NCBI GenBank assembly: GCA_022865305.1
Contig: JALHSP010000081.1
Coordinates: 1-64,000 of the forward strand
Length of the DNA stretch: 64,000 bases
DNA from: Bacteroidales bacterium
GTDB lineage: Bacteria > Bacteroidota > Bacteroidia > Bacteroidales > VadinHA17
Direction of reading: 5' to 3'
Below, one piece after another: positions 1-8,087 of this stretch (position 1 is its first letter; each line of letters begins with the position of its first letter). A model generated the notes under the pieces. It saw nothing but the letters and a program-made list of their open reading frames with translations, was not told where the DNA came from and made no database searches. The position numbers and the translations under genes were made by a program.

Positions 1-103
1 CACTAAGATGGGTGCCAGAATTATAGAATGTATCGGGCAAATCATGATCAATGTTTTTCCCGGGAAAGAATACCAGTTTAAAAAAATGGAGGTAGAATAT
101 TAA
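1..103 (+). CDS. C-terminal tail of an unidentified protein (partial, runs off the left edge)
   Basis: An open frame entering at base 2 runs to a TAA at 101-103 and encodes about 33 residues ending FKKMEVEY. There are no internal stops and codon use is ordinary. The start lies outside the window. The tail has no motif that I recognise, so no function is proposed. It is convergent with the DUF721/recF pair on the other strand. The 74-base gap between them holds a G-rich stretch (GGGGTGTTGGGGGG near 156-170) that resembles the G-run halves of repeats seen elsewhere in this window. Confidence 0.6.
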   Translation, partial: TKMGARIIECIGQIMINVFPGKEYQFKKMEVEY

Positions 104-177
104 AATCTACTTTATCAGCAAACCTTAATTAGTAAGAAAGCTTTAGCCTCCAGTCAGGGGTGTTGGGGGGTTTAAGC

Positions 178-468
178 TTATTTCAGGACTATCTCTTTAA
201 TCACCTCCCTGCCAGCTTTCTCATTAAGTTTATTTTTCAGTACCTCTCTTAACATAAGAAGCTCACTTCTTACAACAGAAGAATTCAATTGAATATAGAG
301 GACATGATCTCTAAAATAGATTTTCGATGTATGCAAGGCAATAGCTTTACCGACCGTTTCTTCCCAGGAATTGATTATCCCAATTTCACTAAGTTTGCCC
401 TCCAGGTTCATCTCTTTTATATAATCCTGTATAGCTTCGGCAAGTGATATGGTTTTACTTCGTCTCAT
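178..468 (-). CDS. DUF721 protein, DciA-like
   Basis: A 96-residue protein of the DUF721 family. Related DciA proteins load the replicative helicase DnaB in bacteria that lack DnaC/DnaI. The family core is visible as SWEETVGKAIALHTSKI followed by a basic and hydrophobic strand (RDHVLYIQLNSSVVRSEL), which is the KH-like fold of DciA. The length is typical for Bacteroidota members. It lies 17 bases downstream of recF on the same strand, so both are probably one transcript. This recF-DUF721 order is common in the phylum. The helicase-loading role is inferred from the family and is not visible in the sequence. Confidence 0.85.
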   Translation of the reverse strand: MRRSKTISLAEAIQDYIKEMNLEGKLSEIGIINSWEETVGKAIALHTSKIYFRDHVLYIQLNSSVVRSELLMLREVLKNKLNEKAGREVIKEIVLK

Positions 469-485
469 TACTGGTTTTTCTGTTG

Positions 486-1592
486 TTAAATTGCCTCTTC
501 AACTATATTTTCGTTGATTCTGAAAAGCTTATATTCTGTTTTATGAGATGCCAGTATTTCATGTAACCTGCTCTGGTGAGTGTCTGTAATAAATATCTGA
601 CCAAACCTGTGGTTTCCGACAAGCCGTATTATCTGTTCAACCCGTTCGGCATCAAATTTATCGAAAATATCATCAAGCAGAAGTATGGGGGCTAAACCTG
701 CTTTTCTTTTTATATAATCAAATTTTGCCAGTTTAAGTGCAACAAGGTATGATTTCTGCTGCCCCTGGGATCCCAGGGATTTCACAGGGTAATTATTCAT
801 TTCAAGAATAAGGTCATCTTTATGAATACCTACAGTTGTGTACTCCAGAATCCGGTCTTTGTCAACAGAATTCTGCAATGCTTCAGTAAAATCACCTTCC
901 GACAGATGGGAACGGTATGACAGCGTTACCTCCTCTTTTTCTGAGGAGATCATCGAATAATATTCCTGAAAGACCGGGATAAGTTCATTCACCAGGACAT
1001 CTCTTTCTTTATATACGTAACTGCCATATTTCACAAGTTGTGAATCCCAAATCGAAAGAACTTCATTTTCAAACGTGCCGGATGATTTAAAATCCTTGAG
1101 CAGCTTGTTCCTCTGCTGAAGGGCTTTGTTGTATTTAAGTACAGAATCAAGGTACTCAGCATTATACTGACTTATGATCTTATTGAGAAATTTACGGCGT
1201 TCTTCACTGCCTTCCGAAATAATTGCGCTGTCAGCAGGAGATATCATAACGACAGGATATTTCCCCACGTGATCCGAAAGCCGTTGATACTCTTTGCTGT
1301 TTTTCTTTAATGCCTTTTGCTTCAGCTTATGAAATGCACAGTAAATCTGATCTTCCTCGCCATCCCTGACAAGAGTTCCCTGGATAATAAAATAGTCTTC
1401 ACCATGTCTGATGCTTATGCTGTCGATATTGTTGAAAAAGCTTTTTGTAAGAGAGATGTAATGTATTGCATCAAGAATATTTGTTTTACCGACCCCATTA
1501 TTGCCAACAATACAATTTATTTTAGGCGAAAATTCCAGGTCAGTCTGTTCGTAGTTTTTAAAATTGGTCAGGGAGAGTTTCTTAAGGTACAT
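486..1592 (-). CDS. recF: DNA replication and repair protein RecF
   Basis: A 368-residue SMC-like ABC ATPase that binds single-strand/double-strand junctions and, with RecO and RecR, loads RecA at gaps. The N-terminus has the classic RecF start (MYLKKLSLTNFKNYEQ). The Walker A motif GNNGVGKT lies at residues 30-37. A signature region (SLGSQGQQKSYLVALKLA) and a Walker B (PILLLDDIFDKFD) lie in the C-terminal third. Full length. The DUF721 gene follows immediately. The 5' side is odd: a 15-unit heptanucleotide array begins 9 bases upstream of the ATG, and the only good -7 box lies beyond it, so the array would be in the mRNA leader. Confidence 0.97.
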   Translation of the reverse strand: MYLKKLSLTNFKNYEQTDLEFSPKINCIVGNNGVGKTNILDAIHYISLTKSFFNNIDSISIRHGEDYFIIQGTLVRDGEEDQIYCAFHKLKQKALKKNSKEYQRLSDHVGKYPVVMISPADSAIISEGSEERRKFLNKIISQYNAEYLDSVLKYNKALQQRNKLLKDFKSSGTFENEVLSIWDSQLVKYGSYVYKERDVLVNELIPVFQEYYSMISSEKEEVTLSYRSHLSEGDFTEALQNSVDKDRILEYTTVGIHKDDLILEMNNYPVKSLGSQGQQKSYLVALKLAKFDYIKRKAGLAPILLLDDIFDKFDAERVEQIIRLVGNHRFGQIFITDTHQSRLHEILASHKTEYKLFRINENIVEEAI

Positions 1593-1600
1593 GTGGGAAG

Positions 1601-1705
1601 GTTCAGGGTTCAGGGTTCAGGGTTCAGGGTTCAGGGTTCAGGGTTCAGGGTTCAGGGTTCAGGGTTCAAAGTGCCGGGTGCCGGGAGCCGGGTTCCGGGT
1701 TCATG
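1601..1705. repeat. Heptanucleotide array, 15 units (GTTCAGG type)
   Basis: Nine perfect GTTCAGG units (1601-1663) are followed in the same register by GTTCAAA, GTGCCGG, GTGCCGG, GAGCCGG, GTTCCGG and GTTCATG, ending at 1705. Every unit keeps the 7-base step and begins with G. Read as GGG-TTCA-GGG, the perfect part has the spacing of a G-quadruplex-forming run on the + strand, which is the template strand for recF. It lies between the recF ATG and its likely promoter. Confidence 0.95.
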
Positions 1706-1766
1706 CGATAGTGCGATTGTATCAGGACTTTAAGGTACAAAAGGTTCAATGATTAATTTTAATATA

Positions 1767-1774
1767 CAAAGTTA
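1767..1774 (-). promoter_or_regulatory. Candidate -7 box for recF
   Basis: CAAAGTTA on the + strand reads TAACTTTG on the - strand, a full match to TAnnTTTG. No convincing -33 box at the usual distance was found. If it is used, the recF leader is about 165 bases and contains the heptad array. Confidence 0.4.
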
Positions 1775-1860
1775 TGAAAAGAATTGATCAATGGATTAAT
1801 TACATTTTTACACTGAAAATCAGTTTTATGACAGCATATCTATACCTCCGTTTTTTAATT

Positions 1861-1888
1861 AACCAGCAACCAGGAACCAGTAACCAGC
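1861..1888. repeat. Heptanucleotide array, four units (AACCAGn)
   Basis: AACCAGC, AACCAGG, AACCAGT and AACCAGC follow in perfect 7-base register. The word differs from the GTTCAGG array 150 bases away but the period is the same. Confidence 0.9.
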
Positions 1889-1930
1889 AACTTAGTTTAA
1901 TTAATTGTTTTAAAATAATTTGAAAAAAAT

Positions 1931-1938
1931 TACTTTTG
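1931..1938 (+). promoter_or_regulatory. Candidate -7 box for the TPR gene
   Basis: TACTTTTG matches TAnnTTTG and lies 33 bases before the ATG at 1972. An ATTG at 1904-1907 is a possible but widely spaced -33 element (23 bases). Confidence 0.55.
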
Positions 1939-1971
1939 CGGTGGAAATTTTAAAGTTATATATAAACTGAC

Positions 1972-2658
1972 ATGGCAAAGAAGACAAAGGATGCTAATCC
2001 GCAAACCATAAAGAATGTTGAACAGACCCTCACAAAAACAGAGCAGTTTCTTGAAGAGAATTATAAACCTCTGCTGATAGGATTAGGAGTAATTGTTGCG
2101 CTGGTTGGAATTTTCTGGCTTAGCAGGATCTACCTGAGTAAAAGAAACAACGAAGCACAGGCACAGATGTACCAGGCTGAAAGATATCTTGAAATGGATT
2201 CATTGAATCTTGCCTTATATGGTGACGGCAACTACCTCGGATTTCTTGATATTGCCAATGATTACAAGTTTACCAGAGCAGGTAATCTTGCCCGATATAG
2301 TGCCGGAGTATGTTATCTTCACCTTGGACAGTTCCAGGATGCCATTGATTTCCTCGACAAATATTCAAAGAAAGATAAGGTTCTCGGATCATTGGCCATC
2401 GGTGCTACAGGTGATGCTTATGTCGAACTTGGCGATCTTGACAAAGGGATTGAAAAATATATTGAAGCTGCCGATTTCGCCGGAAATTCATTCAACACGC
2501 CGTTATTTTTAATGAAAGCCGGTGAGATCTACGAGTTAAATGGTAAATTCTCGGAAGCTCTGGAAATTTATGAAAGAATTCAGAATAAGTATCCGGAAAG
2601 CACTGAAGGGGCATCAATAGAAAAGTATATTGCCAGAGTAAAGCTTCTGATGAAATAA
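1972..2658 (+). CDS. Membrane-anchored tetratricopeptide repeat protein
   Basis: A 228-residue protein with a charged cytoplasmic N-terminus, a single transmembrane helix at about residues 35-54 (LLIGLGVIVALVGIFWLSRI) and a C-terminal domain of TPR helices (AGVCYLHLGQFQDAIDFLDKY, then GDAYVELGDLDKGIEKYIEAAD and GEIYELNGKFSEALEIYERI). This matches the YfgM-like TPR_21 group, which acts as a periplasm-facing partner of envelope proteins. The start follows a TAnnTTTG promoter. ribH follows by 89 bases, and the TPR-ribH order is common in Bacteroidota. The exact partner is unknown. Confidence 0.8.
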   Translation: MAKKTKDANPQTIKNVEQTLTKTEQFLEENYKPLLIGLGVIVALVGIFWLSRIYLSKRNNEAQAQMYQAERYLEMDSLNLALYGDGNYLGFLDIANDYKFTRAGNLARYSAGVCYLHLGQFQDAIDFLDKYSKKDKVLGSLAIGATGDAYVELGDLDKGIEKYIEAADFAGNSFNTPLFLMKAGEIYELNGKFSEALEIYERIQNKYPESTEGASIEKYIARVKLLMK

Positions 2659-2747
2659 TTGTTACTGGAATTTACTTTTTTTAGGGGATTTCGCGCATCC
2701 GGCCTCTTTCTTTCGATGGACAGATGCGTTTTTTATGAATAAATATT

Positions 2748-3236
2748 ATGGGGACCAGCAATTTATCAGCTTATGATCCGGGAAGCATTCCGAATGCCGG
2801 AAACATGAAGTTTGGCATTGTCGTAGCGGACTGGAATGCGGATGTTACAACAGCTTTGCTGGATGGGGCAATAAGAACTCTTGAGAAACACGGAGCAACT
2901 GAAGAAAATATTGTTGTTAAGCATGTACCCGGCAGTTTTGAACTTACGCTTGGCGCACAGTTCCTTGCTGAATATGATGACCTTGATGCTGTAATTTGTC
3001 TTGGTTGCGTCATTCAGGGTGAGACTCCCCATTTTACATTTATATGCCAGGGAGTAGCACAGGGCATAACTCAGCTAAATCTCGATTATAATATACCTTT
3101 CATTTTCGGTGTCCTTACAACGGGGACCAAACAACAGGCAATTGACAGAGCCGGAGGAAAACACGGCAATAAAGGCGATGAAGCTGCTGTTTCAGCAATT
3201 AAAATGGCAGCGCTTCAGCGAAGCATGGAGAAATAG
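2748..3236 (+). CDS. ribH: 6,7-dimethyl-8-ribityllumazine synthase
   Basis: A 162-residue lumazine synthase. It condenses 5-amino-6-ribitylamino-uracil with 3,4-dihydroxy-2-butanone 4-phosphate in riboflavin synthesis, usually as a 60-mer capsid in the cytoplasm. The family blocks are all present: [45 protein letters not shown] and the phosphate-binding GNKGDEAA. It may be co-transcribed with the TPR gene upstream. No FMN riboswitch-like structure is evident before it. It is convergent with the AddB-like gene, whose stop lies 20 bases away. Confidence 0.97.
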   Translation: MGTSNLSAYDPGSIPNAGNMKFGIVVADWNADVTTALLDGAIRTLEKHGATEENIVVKHVPGSFELTLGAQFLAEYDDLDAVICLGCVIQGETPHFTFICQGVAQGITQLNLDYNIPFIFGVLTTGTKQQAIDRAGGKHGNKGDEAAVSAIKMAALQRSMEK

Positions 3237-3255
3237 TAAAATCTGACAACCTTGC

Positions 3256-6156
3256 CTACCGCATACATAATGCGTTGTAAGGACAATAAGGACATTTGTT
3301 CCATCTATCAGAGGTCATTACAAATGGTTCACTGCTGCTGAATATTGCCTGAACTGTCTCCTTAAGACCATCAATGAACTCCTTCCTGACCTTGCTATAA
3401 TTATCTATAATTACTTCACTGTTCCTGTCAGCCTTTATCCTCAGCTGATCGTCAGGCTGATCTGCCGGAAGTTTTTTTATTTTATATATTGATGGACGCA
3501 CCGTCAGTTCCGGATTTTCCGCAAGGTATGCTTCACAATAAAGCATTGTCTGAAGCCATCCGTCAGGATCTTTTTTCCTGTCATCAGTAAAAAGAAGATT
3601 TATTGAATTAATGCTGTCAGCAACTGTTCCGGTCTTATAATCCACGATCCTGACCACACCATCTTTTAAATCTATCCGATCGATCCTGCCACCTGTAATA
3701 ATCTCTGCTTCGGTATTATCCGACATCCTGAGAGCCATCCTGAAACTATAAGGTTTCTCAACATCAAGCAAAGTGAATGGGGTAAAGGCTTTGTCAATAT
3801 TCAGAATCCTTATCAGGTAAACCATTAATACATCTCTGACAATAAGTTCATTTCCAGTGATATAGTTATTATCACTTCTTTTAAGTTTTTCATTAATTGA
3901 TTGCCGGATAATTGCCGCAAGCTTTTGCCTGTTGCTGACTAATGCGTTTAACATTTCGGTATTAAGAACCTGTCCAACATACTTTTTGAAGAGGTTTTTC
4001 ATTATTTCATGCAAAAAGCTGCCAAGCATTGAGGGGTCGATATCCGCGGAGATCTTATCAGGTTCTCTTAAGCGGTTTACATACCGGTAATAAAACCTCA
4101 TCCTGCAATTGAGCCACGTATTTATAGCTGAAGGGGATAATATCCTGGCATCATTTTCATTAAAAAACAATGAGAATAACTGGTTCGAATGATCTTCAGT
4201 ACGCTCGACTATTGTTCCGACAGAACCATGCGTTTTTATTTCGAAGCTCAGATTCAGAAAATCAGGCTTAAGTGAGGGTTCATATTTCAGCTGCTGGAGA
4301 AATCTGCTCATCTCCCCGCTTCTCAATCCTTCCGGATTGGAGTTATATACAAAAGTTATATTTTCTGCCCGTTGAAGAAGACGGTAGAAGTGGTATGCGT
4401 AAATTGATTCCTGATGATTAATTGAAGGCAGTCCGAATGCTTCCCTGAGACTAAAAGGAATAAAAGATGAACCTGCAGTTACAGACGGCAATATACCTTC
4501 GTTTACAGAAAGAATTATAAGGTTTTTAAAATCAAGAGTCCGTGTTTCAAGTATACCCATAATCTGAATTCCCGAAAGAGGTTCCCCTGAAAACGGAACT
4601 GACTGATTTCTTAACAGCCTGTCAAGGATCCTCATCCATGTATCTGTAGTAAAACTTATATCAGGATTATTTGCAACAGCATCAAGCCTGTTTAAAGCTA
4701 GAATTACCCTGTATATAAACTCATTCGTGATATTTTTCTGAACAGGTATATTTTCCATGATATCCCTCTCTTTTTCTTTATAAGAAATAACCAGGATCAG
4801 TATACTTTTCAGATAATCTGAAAGCAAAGCCGGATTAACCGGTTTTATAAAGATTTTGGAGAGATGTTCTGATTTTTCAAAAATATCAGATGGAACCCAG
4901 ATAAGATTAGCATTAATTATTTCCTTATTTATTTCATTATCAGCATCATTCAATAAACCAGAGATAAGCGGGCCTTTCAGAATACCCATAACATCCTGAT
5001 AACTGAAGAGGATGATTCCATCTCTGATAACGGAGTTTCGCTGAAGGTCAAGGAGACTTCTTACCAGAGAATAAACCAGACTTTGCCTCAGAGGATAACC
5101 CATAGTAATATTGACGTCCTGTATTGTTTCCGGAAGGCTTGTCAGTACAGGCATTAAAAGGTTCTCGTCAGCAAGAACAATTGCTGTGTGATGAGCATTA
5201 TCTTCAGTAAGATCAGGCAGCTCTTCAATTAACCCGGGAATAAGTTTTACCTGTGCGACATCAGAAGAAGTGTCAATAATACGACGTGCAACTGAACCTG
5301 ATCCTTTTGAAAGCAATGTATCAAAACTCCAGTCCCCGGGCATATCATTTCCAAACAGCCTGATGTTCTCTTTCAGAAAAAAGCCAGCTGAATTTAGTTT
5401 TTCTTTTTTTATGTATGAATTATCATAGTCCCAGTAAAACCTTGCATTCCCTATTTTTTTAAGCCGGATCATTAATGCCTTTTCACATTCGTTCAAGGCA
5501 TTGAATCCTATAAAATGAACCATCTCCCACCTGATTACTGGCATGTTTCCGGTTGCGGAGTTTTCAATAACATCCCTGAATATCATGCCTTCATATCCCA
5601 GGTTTTTATCTTTTAAAGAATTTCTTAATCCATTATAGAGATCATTAAGAATTGACCAGATCCTGCTGAATTCCGATTTTTCATCTGTTTGCTTTTCAGG
5701 ATTAAAGTTGACCCAGAACCTTTTAATAATTTCTGCTTGTTCCGGTGTAAGACCTCCAAACTGCTGGTCAATTTTCCTGATATCTTCGACATTTCTATAT
5801 AAGAGAGAAGCATTGACAAGATATTTGTCAACATCATCAAAATCGTTAAGAAGCATGTCACCCCAGAAATAGAAATCATCAAAACTCTCTGGAGATTTTC
5901 TTATTCTCCGATAGATTTTGTAAAGTTCAAAAAGAAGAATTTCATTTTCTGCCAGCTGAAGTTTGGATAATGACCTGAACAAATCATTTATTGTCGTGAT
6001 GGAAGGAGTCCATACAGGTTTGCTTATCTCTGCAGCCAGGTATTTTCTGAAATATAATCCAGCCCTTCTGTTTGGAAATACAAGGCAATGTTTTCGTAGA
6101 TTATTGCCAATCTCAGCATGTAGCGCTCTTGCTATGCGTTGAAGGAAGTATTCCAT
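3256..6156 (-). CDS. addB: AddB-like PD-(D/E)XK nuclease, double-strand break repair
   Basis: A 966-residue protein of the AddB/RexB type, partner of AddA in end resection for recombinational repair. The N-terminal helicase-like fold lacks a good Walker A motif (PNRRAGLYFRKYL replaces it). The C-terminal nuclease has the signature GGRIDRIDL followed by VRIVDYKTG. The four-cysteine iron-sulphur staple of AddB is visible as Cys in WLNCRMRFYYR and then CPYCPYNALC at the end. The matching AddA-like gene lies 2.9 kb further on the same strand, so the pair is split by an unrelated + strand gene and by yhcC. A three-unit heptad array sits just before the start codon. Confidence 0.85.
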   Translation of the reverse strand: MEYFLQRIARALHAEIGNNLRKHCLVFPNRRAGLYFRKYLAAEISKPVWTPSITTINDLFRSLSKLQLAENEILLFELYKIYRRIRKSPESFDDFYFWGDMLLNDFDDVDKYLVNASLLYRNVEDIRKIDQQFGGLTPEQAEIIKRFWVNFNPEKQTDEKSEFSRIWSILNDLYNGLRNSLKDKNLGYEGMIFRDVIENSATGNMPVIRWEMVHFIGFNALNECEKALMIRLKKIGNARFYWDYDNSYIKKEKLNSAGFFLKENIRLFGNDMPGDWSFDTLLSKGSGSVARRIIDTSSDVAQVKLIPGLIEELPDLTEDNAHHTAIVLADENLLMPVLTSLPETIQDVNITMGYPLRQSLVYSLVRSLLDLQRNSVIRDGIILFSYQDVMGILKGPLISGLLNDADNEINKEIINANLIWVPSDIFEKSEHLSKIFIKPVNPALLSDYLKSILILVISYKEKERDIMENIPVQKNITNEFIYRVILALNRLDAVANNPDISFTTDTWMRILDRLLRNQSVPFSGEPLSGIQIMGILETRTLDFKNLIILSVNEGILPSVTAGSSFIPFSLREAFGLPSINHQESIYAYHFYRLLQRAENITFVYNSNPEGLRSGEMSRFLQQLKYEPSLKPDFLNLSFEIKTHGSVGTIVERTEDHSNQLFSLFFNENDARILSPSAINTWLNCRMRFYYRYVNRLREPDKISADIDPSMLGSFLHEIMKNLFKKYVGQVLNTEMLNALVSNRQKLAAIIRQSINEKLKRSDNNYITGNELIVRDVLMVYLIRILNIDKAFTPFTLLDVEKPYSFRMALRMSDNTEAEIITGGRIDRIDLKDGVVRIVDYKTGTVADSINSINLLFTDDRKKDPDGWLQTMLYCEAYLAENPELTVRPSIYKIKKLPADQPDDQLRIKADRNSEVIIDNYSKVRKEFIDGLKETVQAIFSSSEPFVMTSDRWNKCPYCPYNALCMR

Positions 6157-6163
6157 TAGAAGT

Positions 6164-6191
6164 GTTTAGCGTTTAGCGTTTAGCGTTTGAA
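6164..6191. repeat. Heptanucleotide array (GTTTAGC, three units plus a variant)
   Basis: GTTTAGC occurs three times (6164-6184), followed in register by GTTTGAA. The array begins 7 bases upstream of the addB-like ATG and lies between it and the candidate promoter at 6206-6213, repeating the arrangement seen at recF. Confidence 0.9.
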
Positions 6192-6205
6192 AAAGTCTAA
6201 TAGTT

Positions 6206-6213
6206 CAAATTTA
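6206..6213 (-). promoter_or_regulatory. Candidate -7 box for the addB-like gene
   Basis: CAAATTTA on the + strand reads TAAATTTG on the - strand, a full TAnnTTTG match. The predicted leader is about 43 bases and contains the GTTTAGC array. Confidence 0.5.
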
Positions 6214-6247
6214 ACGAAAAGGGTATTCTTTGACACTCTAAAGTGGA

Positions 6248-6255
6248 TATATTTG
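6248..6255 (+). promoter_or_regulatory. Candidate -7 box for the lipoprotein gene
   Basis: TATATTTG, 24 bases before the ATG at 6280. TTTG at 6229-6232 is a possible -33 element, but the spacing (15) is short. Confidence 0.5.
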
Positions 6256-6279
6256 TCTGGCCGTTAAACTTGCCCGGAA

Positions 6280-7899
6280 ATGAAAAAGATTAAATTACTT
6301 TTTTACTTGTTTGTGCTGATATTTCTCATTTATGCCTGTAAATCAGATATAACTTTTCCTTTAGAACAGGAAGAATTATTCACTCAGGCCTCTGAAAACG
6401 GGATCCTCGTGAATGAGGGTTTTAACCGTTGTCTGAAATATCTGAACGGATGGCTCGGGTTAACGGATTCTGTTACAGGACTATTCCCCCGTAATATCAA
6501 TGACAATCGGAGTAAAGATATCTGGAATGCAAAAGATTGCGCAGCAGACAATTATCCTTTTATGGTCTTGACTTCTGCCCTGCTGGACAGGGAAAAATTC
6601 AACGGACCTATGATTGAAATGCTGAGAACAGAGACAAAACTTACTTCGCGTATCGGTTCCATGCCCGATACTTATTCATTTTCAAAGAAGAATTTCACAA
6701 ATAATGATACGATCCTTGCAGACATTATTTTTGGTTCGGCAGAATATATAAAAGATGGACTGATTCCTCTTACAGAATGGCTCGGACCAAGTCCATGGTC
6801 GGAAAGGATGATCTCTATCCTTGATGACATATGGAAATATGCACCTGTTGAAACCCCATATGGAAATATCTGTTCTGATAATCCTGAAGTTAATGGTGAT
6901 ATGCTGCAAAGTCTGTCGAGAATTTACTGGACCACCGGTGAAAGAAAATATCTGGAATGGGCTGAAAGACTTGGAGATTATTACCTCCTTGGCAACAACC
7001 ATCCGACGAAGAACTTTAAGGTTTTGCGCCTCAGGGATCACGGCTGTGAGATCGTATCCGGACTTTGTGAGCTTTATGCTACAGTATCTTATGCTGATCC
7101 ATCAAAAAAAGAAGTGTACAAAATACACTTAATTTCAATGCTCGACCGGATACTTGATGTAGGGCGGAATAAAGACGGATTATTTTATAATTCAATCGAT
7201 CCGGTTAAGGGAATACCGGTCGACAGTGCCATTGCGGATAATTTTGGTTATACACTTAACGGTTATTATACTGTTTACCTGATAGATAAGATTGAAAAAT
7301 ACAGGGAACCTGTAATTAAAGCCCTGAATATCCTCAACGAAAAATACAGGAACTTTGCATGGGAAGGAACAAGTTCTGATGGCTATGCCGATGCTATTGA
7401 AGGAGCTTTGAACCTTTTTGCACGGGAGTCAGTTCCATCTGCAAAAGAATGGATTGACAGCGAAATAAAAGTAATGTGGAATAAACAGCAGCCATCAGGG
7501 ATTATTGAAGGCTGGCATGGTGATGGAAATTTCGCACGTACTACCATAATGTATTGTTTGTGGAAAACAGGTGGTGCTTACCTTTCCCCGTGGACTGAAG
7601 ACCTGAGGATAGGTGCAGTTCATAAAGAAAACAAGCTGTATCTTACAATATCTTCAGAAAAAGGCTGGAAAGGCAAACTGAATCTGGATAAAAAAAGGCA
7701 CTTTGAATTTATGCATTTACCGTTAGACTGGCCGAGGATCAACCAGTTTCCTGAATATTTTACAATGGAGAAAGAAAAAAGCTACAGTGTCAGCTCAAAT
7801 ATAAGCCATTTAAATCAGATAATCAGCGAAGAGGAGCTTCAGGAAGGATTACCTGTTAAAATTAAAGCCGGGAGTACCGTTAAGCTTATTATTCAATAA
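6280..7899 (+). CDS. Exported lipoprotein with a six-hairpin-type glycosidase fold
   Basis: A 539-residue protein with a lipoprotein signal (MKKIKLLFYLFVLIFLIYAC; predicted lipidated Cys20), so it is probably anchored in the envelope. The body is helical with repeated Trp/Tyr-rich hairpins (YWTTGERKYLEWAERLGDYY, TLNGYYTVYLIDKI, GIIEGWHGDGNFARTTIMYC), as in (alpha/alpha)6 enzymes such as unsaturated glucuronyl hydrolases and heparinase-like proteins. No family can be named with confidence and catalytic residues are not assigned. A C-terminal beta domain of about 110 residues follows. It stands alone between two - strand repair genes, with a repeat block and strong hairpin downstream. Confidence 0.6.
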   Translation: MKKIKLLFYLFVLIFLIYACKSDITFPLEQEELFTQASENGILVNEGFNRCLKYLNGWLGLTDSVTGLFPRNINDNRSKDIWNAKDCAADNYPFMVLTSALLDREKFNGPMIEMLRTETKLTSRIGSMPDTYSFSKKNFTNNDTILADIIFGSAEYIKDGLIPLTEWLGPSPWSERMISILDDIWKYAPVETPYGNICSDNPEVNGDMLQSLSRIYWTTGERKYLEWAERLGDYYLLGNNHPTKNFKVLRLRDHGCEIVSGLCELYATVSYADPSKKEVYKIHLISMLDRILDVGRNKDGLFYNSIDPVKGIPVDSAIADNFGYTLNGYYTVYLIDKIEKYREPVIKALNILNEKYRNFAWEGTSSDGYADAIEGALNLFARESVPSAKEWIDSEIKVMWNKQQPSGIIEGWHGDGNFARTTIMYCLWKTGGAYLSPWTEDLRIGAVHKENKLYLTISSEKGWKGKLNLDKKRHFEFMHLPLDWPRINQFPEYFTMEKEKSYSVSSNISHLNQIISEEELQEGLPVKIKAGSTVKLIIQ

Positions 7900-7920
7900 A
7901 CTCCCCTTCTGCGTTTTTGC

Positions 7921-8015
7921 CTCATCCCCCTTCCCCTTCTTCTGAGTTTTCTACCTCATCCCCCTGCCCCCTTCTCCTGAGTTTTCTACCTCATCCCCCT
8001 GCCCCCTTCTCCTGA
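7921..8015. repeat. C-rich tandem repeat, three units of about 35 bases
   Basis: Units of 34 and 35 bases (7921-7954, 7955-7989) and a partial third (7990-8015) begin CTCATCCCCC and end TCTGAGTTTTCTAC or CTCCTGA. It lies in the 188-base gap between two convergent genes. The same CCTCATCCCC wording recurs in inverted form at about 8077-8088. Confidence 0.85.
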
Positions 8016-8052
8016 AATAGAAGGGGGTAATATACTGTTAATTAATGGATTA

Positions 8053-8078
8053 AACCCCTCTCCTTCAGGAGAGGGGTT
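8053..8078. terminator. Strong hairpin between convergent genes
   Basis: An 11-base perfect stem (AACCCCTCTCC at 8053-8063, GGAGAGGGGTT at 8068-8078) closes a TTCA loop. Its place between two convergent stops suggests a bidirectional terminator, but there is no clear T-run. The same C-run/TTCA/G-run plan recurs at 12557-12575 and 31468-31485. Confidence 0.55.
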
Positions 8079-8087
8079 GGGGTGAGG

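Larger units (their letters stand above)
1593..1971. other. Divergent intergenic region recF / TPR gene (379 bases, no gene)
   Basis: This space holds a 15-unit GTTCAGG-type array (1601-1705), a minus-strand promoter candidate (1767-1774), a four-unit AACCAGn array (1861-1888) and a plus-strand promoter candidate (1931-1938). Plus-strand frames that read through the GTTCAGG array give a GSGFRVQ-like repeat peptide. They are a by-product of the tandem repeat and I do not count them as genes. Confidence 0.7.

Noticed and set aside
1601-1705. Possible CRISPR array
   Set aside because: The period is 7 bases with no spacers, and no cas genes are present.
1317-1752. Two + strand open frames across the GTTCAGG array that encode GSGFRVQ repeats
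   Set aside because: They lie opposite recF and consist largely of the tandem repeat read as protein. No start signal or family resemblance.
3255-3285. GCAT...ATGC inverted repeat near the addB end as a terminator
   Set aside because: It lies inside the last codons of the addB-like gene, is short and has no T-run.
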